NCBI GenBank assembly: GCA_036521995.1
Contig: DATDGR010000219.1
Location: 1 to 10,224 of the forward strand
Direction: 5' to 3'
DNA length: 10,224 bases
Source of the DNA: Gp13-AA77 sp036521995
Lineage (GTDB): Bacteria > Acidobacteriota > Terriglobia > UBA7540
Positions 6,770 to 10,224 of the stretch are shown here, in pieces. The position numbers and the translations under genes were made by a program. Under the pieces are notes generated by a model that was given only the letters and a program-made list of their open reading frames with translations, was not told the DNA's origin and searched no databases. Within the stretch, counting starts at the first letter, position 1. Every line of letters starts with the position of its first letter.

Positions 6770-9601
6770 CTACTCTCTACTGGTCGTCCCCTGCAACCGA
6801 TCTGACGTTGACGCGGCCGAAGGCAGAGTTTGCGCAGTAGATGGGCTACGAGTGACGAAGCCCTCAGTGGGATCGCCGCCATCCCTGAAGATTATGTACT
6901 CATCAGCCGTCAGCTCCGTGCCTTGTGCCTTGACGGTACTCAACGCATCGTTACCGGCCACCACAAGGACCATACGGGCGGCGTCGAGCGGGTTCTCCGC
7001 TGCCAGTATCAATCCTTCGCGTTCGGAGGCGTGCACCTTGCCGTCGATCTTGAAGGTCGCGCCCGAATAGTCAAGGTGGAGCTTTCCAGACCAGGAAGCG
7101 ACGGCGGAATTGGCCTCCGGACGGCCTACGAATACCACGTCGTGGTGCCGCAGCAAGTCGTCCGAAGCTTCAAAGTCCTTGAAGATCGGAACCTCGCTCT
7201 CGTAGCGATCGAGGAAGCGGCTCTGCAATTGTTCGGCGGCGTAACGATTCGCGCCGGCATCGCGCAACGTGCCGTATACGATGACGGCAGACGGCAGGCG
7301 GCGCCACACGTCATTGGTGAGGTAAGCGGGTCCATCGGGAGGATCGATAGTATCCATGTGTGCGCCAGCTTGGTCGAGGAACGATTGCGCCGTGACGGTC
7401 TTGGTGCTGTGGGCCGCGAAGTAGTCACTCATCATCTTGAGGAAAGCATCGTCGCCCATCTTTGCGCGCAAGGAATCGAGAAACATCACGCCCTTCGACT
7501 GCTCGCGGCGATACTGATTCAAGGGAGTCTCCGGGGCCAATTGGAGCCCGCGCCAGATGGCACGCTGTGCATTCAGCGCCTCATCCACATCCTTGGAACC
7601 GAGCACGCGTGCATACTGGGCTGAACCGGCGACAAACCAGACGTCCGCATCGGAAGCGGGCAGCACCCAGCCTTTCCAAACCCGACCCCCATACGACTTG
7701 GGAGGCGGGGGGTCGGCCGGTTGCGGTGGGTTCGCTAAGGCCATCAGCCGAGCCTTCTCGTTTTCCTGGGCAGCCGCCCGCAACGTTGCCGAGGGTTCCG
7801 CTGCGAATAAGTAGTAGCCCGAGGGATACAGGCCGTCATCCTTCGCAAAGTCCCACTTCTTGTTGGGCAGCCACTCTCGTTGGTTGGGCCTGCCGATCTC
7901 GGCCCAAACCATGAGGTGTGCCGCCATGTCAGCCGTCACCACCTTGGCATCCATGGTGCTCGCAGCTACGAGGGGAGCGGTGCGAAAGGCGAGAAACCCA
8001 AACTGGTCATCGATCTGGCCCCGATACTTGCGATAGAGGTCCTGCCAGGCCATGTCACGCGGCCCAGGGACGTAAGGGATGTAATCGGGATCGCCCTTGG
8101 GGTCGGGATAGTCCTCAAGGCGAACCGTGAGGTCCTTGGCGTTGTTGTCGCCCCAATAGAATCCGGGTGTGCCGCCAAACCACTCGTTTTTCGAACTGCG
8201 CCAAAGCCTGGAGTGGTTTGTGCCGAGATCAAAGATGGCGATTTCGTTCGTCGTGGCGTCGCCCATGATCCACTCGTTGGTATAGAGGCCATTGTTTTGA
8301 TCGCTGAGAATGCGAACCACATCATCAATGCTACCGCCATACTGGATGGCCTTGCGGGCGCGAAACGCCACAGGAGTGCCCCGCGGATTAAACGGGGTTT
8401 GATCGATCGTGGTTTCGGTGAGCACGACCCCCACGTCGTTCTGGTACCAGTCCGTACCGCTTTCAATGCCCCCGGGATAGCTTTGGATCAGCATGCGATG
8501 GCCGGAAGCGGGCTTGATGTCGAGCATTACGTTTGTCTGCTCGGCAAGCGTCAAAGGCCACCAGGTGACGTGACCGATCACCATTTTGCCGTCCCGCGTC
8601 GCGGAGCCAGTGGCGGCGAAGGCACTGCAATGGTCGAGCACCGAATCGCGCTTTTCGCCCGCGTAGGGCGGTACGTCGAGGCTGAGGCCCTCGAGGCCTG
8701 TGGGCGTGGTGGAAACGGCGCTTGCAAGCTCACCCATCTCGACGGTGGTGTTGGCCACGACGATGTCGAGCAGATCGATGCGCCGGTCCTTCCAGCGCGC
8801 GCCGGCGGCGGACGCGCCTTCGGCGATGCCGCGCATCTCCTCGAGAATCTCGCGGTCGAAGCCGCGCAGGAAGAGCGCATTGGCCGTGGTGCGATATTCC
8901 TCCCAGCGGTCTTCCGAGCCCAGAACGGCAGCGCAGCGCTCGAGATACTCGGGAATCTCGCGAGCCATCAGGTGGCCGTGCTGGTATCCGCGCGCGTAGG
9001 GCTGGCCTTCGATGTGCAGGTAGATCCAGCCGGCCGCAGGGTAGCGATAGGCAGGGCCAAAGGTCTGGACGGCATCGCGCGCCGGCCAATTGCCGCCCGA
9101 CGAGACCTCATCCAAACGCACTCCTTCGAACCAGGCTTTTCCGCGGAACGATCCACCGTTGCCTACAGTGAGCAGAACCCAGTCGTCGGCTCGGCTTGCT
9201 ACAAACTGCAAACTGACGCGGGTCCAGGTCTCAGTGCCGCCGAGGGACGCCGAGTGCACGTCGAACGGCATGGACGCCATGGTGAGCGTGGCGCCGGAAG
9301 CGATAGGAGAGCGGTCCAGATCGCGTACCTGGAGGCCTTCGGTTCGAATCCATCCGCTCAGCTCGTAGCGCTTGCCTATCACGAGCGCGGCTGGGGCAAG
9401 GCGAACGCAGGCATCTTCGGAGGTGGCGTCTCGTTCCAAACGAAGAGACTTATGGCCTTCGTGCAAACGAGCGGGATCAGGCGTGGCGGAACCGCGCACT
9501 ATCGCCCAGCCCTGGTCCGGTTTGTCCAAGGATGTCTGGAAAACTGTGGTGGCGCCTTGAGCCAGCGTCGCCGTCAGTAGGCAGCAGGCAAGACGAAGCA
9601 T
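6770..9601 (-). CDS. Secreted multi-module phospholipase B-like (Ntn hydrolase) protein
   Basis: The predicted product has 943 residues. A signal peptide (1-16, likely cut at AQG-A) is followed by a beta-sandwich, carbohydrate-binding-like module (about 20-166). Next comes a phospholipase B-like/C45-type Ntn hydrolase (about 180-600). It has GYQHGHLMAREI (205-216), the likely nucleophile Cys325 in DHCSAFAATGSATRDGK, GHVTWW (343-348), SYPGGIES (374-381) and VVLTETT (392-398), all resembling PLBD/lamina ancestor proteins. Self-cleavage before Cys325 would be expected from the family. After a proline-rich linker (624-636) comes a segment like the end of M1 aminopeptidases (about 645-748), but without HExxH. 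Last is an alpha/beta module (about 770-907) with VGRPEANS. The ATG at 9601 was chosen for its strong AGGAGG and signal peptide; the frame is open 36 codons further up. The substrate (lipid, amide or peptide) is unknown. Confidence 0.85.
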   Translation of the reverse strand: MLRLACCLLTATLAQGATTVFQTSLDKPDQGWAIVRGSATPDPARLHEGHKSLRLERDATSEDACVRLAPAALVIGKRYELSGWIRTEGLQVRDLDRSPIASGATLTMASMPFDVHSASLGGTETWTRVSLQFVASRADDWVLLTVGNGGSFRGKAWFEGVRLDEVSSGGNWPARDAVQTFGPAYRYPAAGWIYLHIEGQPYARGYQHGHLMAREIPEYLERCAAVLGSEDRWEEYRTTANALFLRGFDREILEEMRGIAEGASAAGARWKDRRIDLLDIVVANTTVEMGELASAVSTTPTGLEGLSLDVPPYAGEKRDSVLDHCSAFAATGSATRDGKMVIGHVTWWPLTLAEQTNVMLDIKPASGHRMLIQSYPGGIESGTDWYQNDVGVVLTETTIDQTPFNPRGTPVAFRARKAIQYGGSIDDVVRILSDQNNGLYTNEWIMGDATTNEIAIFDLGTNHSRLWRSSKNEWFGGTPGFYWGDNNAKDLTVRLEDYPDPKGDPDYIPYVPGPRDMAWQDLYRKYRGQIDDQFGFLAFRTAPLVAASTMDAKVVTADMAAHLMVWAEIGRPNQREWLPNKKWDFAKDDGLYPSGYYLFAAEPSATLRAAAQENEKARLMALANPPQPADPPPPKSYGGRVWKGWVLPASDADVWFVAGSAQYARVLGSKDVDEALNAQRAIWRGLQLAPETPLNQYRREQSKGVMFLDSLRAKMGDDAFLKMMSDYFAAHSTKTVTAQSFLDQAGAHMDTIDPPDGPAYLTNDVWRRLPSAVIVYGTLRDAGANRYAAEQLQSRFLDRYESEVPIFKDFEASDDLLRHHDVVFVGRPEANSAVASWSGKLHLDYSGATFKIDGKVHASEREGLILAAENPLDAARMVLVVAGNDALSTVKAQGTELTADEYIIFRDGGDPTEGFVTRSPSTAQTLPSAASTSDRLQGTTSRE

Positions 9602-9606
9602 TGATT

Positions 9607-9612
9607 CCTCCT
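9607..9612 (-). promoter_or_regulatory. Strong Shine-Dalgarno site that fixes the start of the phospholipase B-like gene
   Basis: AGGAGG on the minus strand lies five bases upstream of the ATG at 9601. It separates that start, which gives a clean signal peptide, from the longer open frame that would add 36 residues rich in Arg and Cys. Confidence 0.8.
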
Positions 9613-9657
9613 TGCGGAATCCCGATTGGCAAACACACCGGCCGCGGTGCCGTGGGA

Positions 9658-9663
9658 ATAATA
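9658..9663 (-). promoter_or_regulatory. Possible -10 element in the tldD-phospholipase spacer
   Basis: TATTAT on the minus strand matches the -10 consensus at five of six bases and sits in the otherwise GC-rich 100-bp spacer. The -35 region 16-18 bases upstream (around GCTGAGGGT) is poor. If used, transcription would begin near 9651 and serve the large gene and possibly mlaD-like, pmbA and the DUF2393-like gene. Confidence 0.35.
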
Positions 9664-9701
9664 GCACTATGTGGCGGAAACCCTCAGCGCGTCGCTGTTG
9701 G

Positions 9702-10224
9702 CTACACAAACGACGTCGCTGCTTTCGGTGCCGTTCCGCCCACCGTCAGGTGACTCACTTTCAGCGTGGGGATGCCCACGCCCACCGGCACGCTCTGACC
9801 TTCCTTGCCGCAGGTGCCGATTCCGGTGTCGAGCTTCAAGTCATGCCCCACCGCCGTGACGCGCGTCAGCACGGTGGGACCGTCGCCGATCAGCGTCGCG
9901 CCTTTCACGGGCGCAGTGACCTTACCGTCTTCGATCAGGTAAGCTTCGGAGGCGGAGAAGACAAACTTGCCGCGGGTGATGTCCACCTGGCCGCCGCCGA
10001 AATAGACGGCGTAGAGGCCGCGCTTTACGGAGCGGATGATGCCGTCGGGATCGTCCCTGCCGGCCAGCATGTAGGTGTTGGTCATGCGCGGCATGGGGAT
10101 ATGGTGGTAGCTCTCGCGGCGGCCGCTGCCGGTGTTGGGCATGCCCATCAGGCGCGCGTTGAGCTTGTCGGAGAGAAAACCCTTCAGGATGCCGTTTTCG
10201 ATGAGCACGGTCTCCTGCGTGGGC
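9702..10224 (-). CDS. tldD: TldD, catalytic subunit of the TldD/E metalloprotease, C-terminal part (runs off right edge)
   Basis: The last 173 residues of TldD are present; the start and the HExxxH zinc-site region lie beyond the right edge. The visible part begins PTQETVLIENGILKGFL. It continues with SYHHIPMPRMTNTYMLAG, where TldD proteins carry 'PxPRMTNT', then FGGGQVDITRGKFVFSASEAYLIEDGK. It ends with the diagnostic GTCGKEGQSVPVGVG and LTVGGTA, which distinguish TldD from PmbA. The stop is TAG at 9704-9702. TldD supplies the metal site and PmbA, encoded about 3.5 kb downstream on the same strand, is its partner. The 100-bp spacer to the next gene allows read-through, so tldD may head the whole block. 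Confidence 0.95.
   Translation of the reverse strand, partial: PTQETVLIENGILKGFLSDKLNARLMGMPNTGSGRRESYHHIPMPRMTNTYMLAGRDDPDGIIRSVKRGLYAVYFGGGQVDITRGKFVFSASEAYLIEDGKVTAPVKGATLIGDGPTVLTRVTAVGHDLKLDTGIGTCGKEGQSVPVGVGIPTLKVSHLTVGGTAPKAATSFV

Noticed and set aside
7880..9580. Long plus-strand open frame (566 codons) opposite the phospholipase B-like gene
   Set aside because: It is an antisense shadow of a high-GC gene. The encoded sequence shows no recognisable domain, while the minus strand has a signal peptide, a strong ribosome-binding site and family motifs.
9602..9709. 36-residue extension of the phospholipase B-like protein
   Set aside because: It would run into the tldD end and place an Arg/Cys-rich stretch before a good signal peptide. 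AGGAGG just before 9601 fixes the shorter start.

Overview
This GC-rich window (about 10.2 kb) is densely packed bacterial chromosome, with no mobile elements, RNA genes or CRISPR arrays visible. The style suggests a Gram-negative, soil-type bacterium, most likely Acidobacteriota (Terriglobia/Solibacter-Bryobacter-like). The clues are the aroC-def-fmt-rsmB order, a short DUF2393-like membrane protein, and a very large secreted multi-module phospholipase-B-like protein. This placement is inference from protein style, not from a marker gene search.

Left block (1-3316, all minus strand, read right to left): aroC (chorismate synthase), def (peptide deformylase), fmt (methionyl-tRNA formyltransferase) and the 5' end of rsmB (16S rRNA m5C967 methyltransferase), which runs off the left edge. 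fmt and def are the entry and exit steps of the N-formylmethionine cycle. The spacers between these genes are fairly long (97, 134 and 142 bp) and each holds a possible hairpin. A fair sigma70-type promoter for aroC lies at 3381-3410.

Middle (3317-4268): a divergent intergenic region of about 200 bp, then one plus-strand gene for a calcineurin-like metallophosphoesterase with a GTG start. It ends 17 bp from a convergent minus-strand gene, with no clear terminator between them.

Right block (4286-10224, all minus strand, read right to left): the 3' end of tldD (enters from the right edge), a 943-residue secreted protein (N-terminal beta-sandwich, phospholipase B-like Ntn hydrolase, inactive M1-peptidase-like segment, C-terminal alpha/beta module), a single-domain MCE/MlaD-like membrane-anchored protein, pmbA (tldE), and a small DUF2393-like membrane protein. 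The mlaD-like, pmbA and DUF2393-like genes are 6-12 bp apart and probably one transcript. A good -10 element before the large gene may give it and the genes after it their own promoter. TldD and PmbA form the heteromeric TldD/E protease. Splitting the pair around an envelope or lipid-related gene pair is the most unusual gene-order feature here. No stretch longer than 300 bases lacks a gene.
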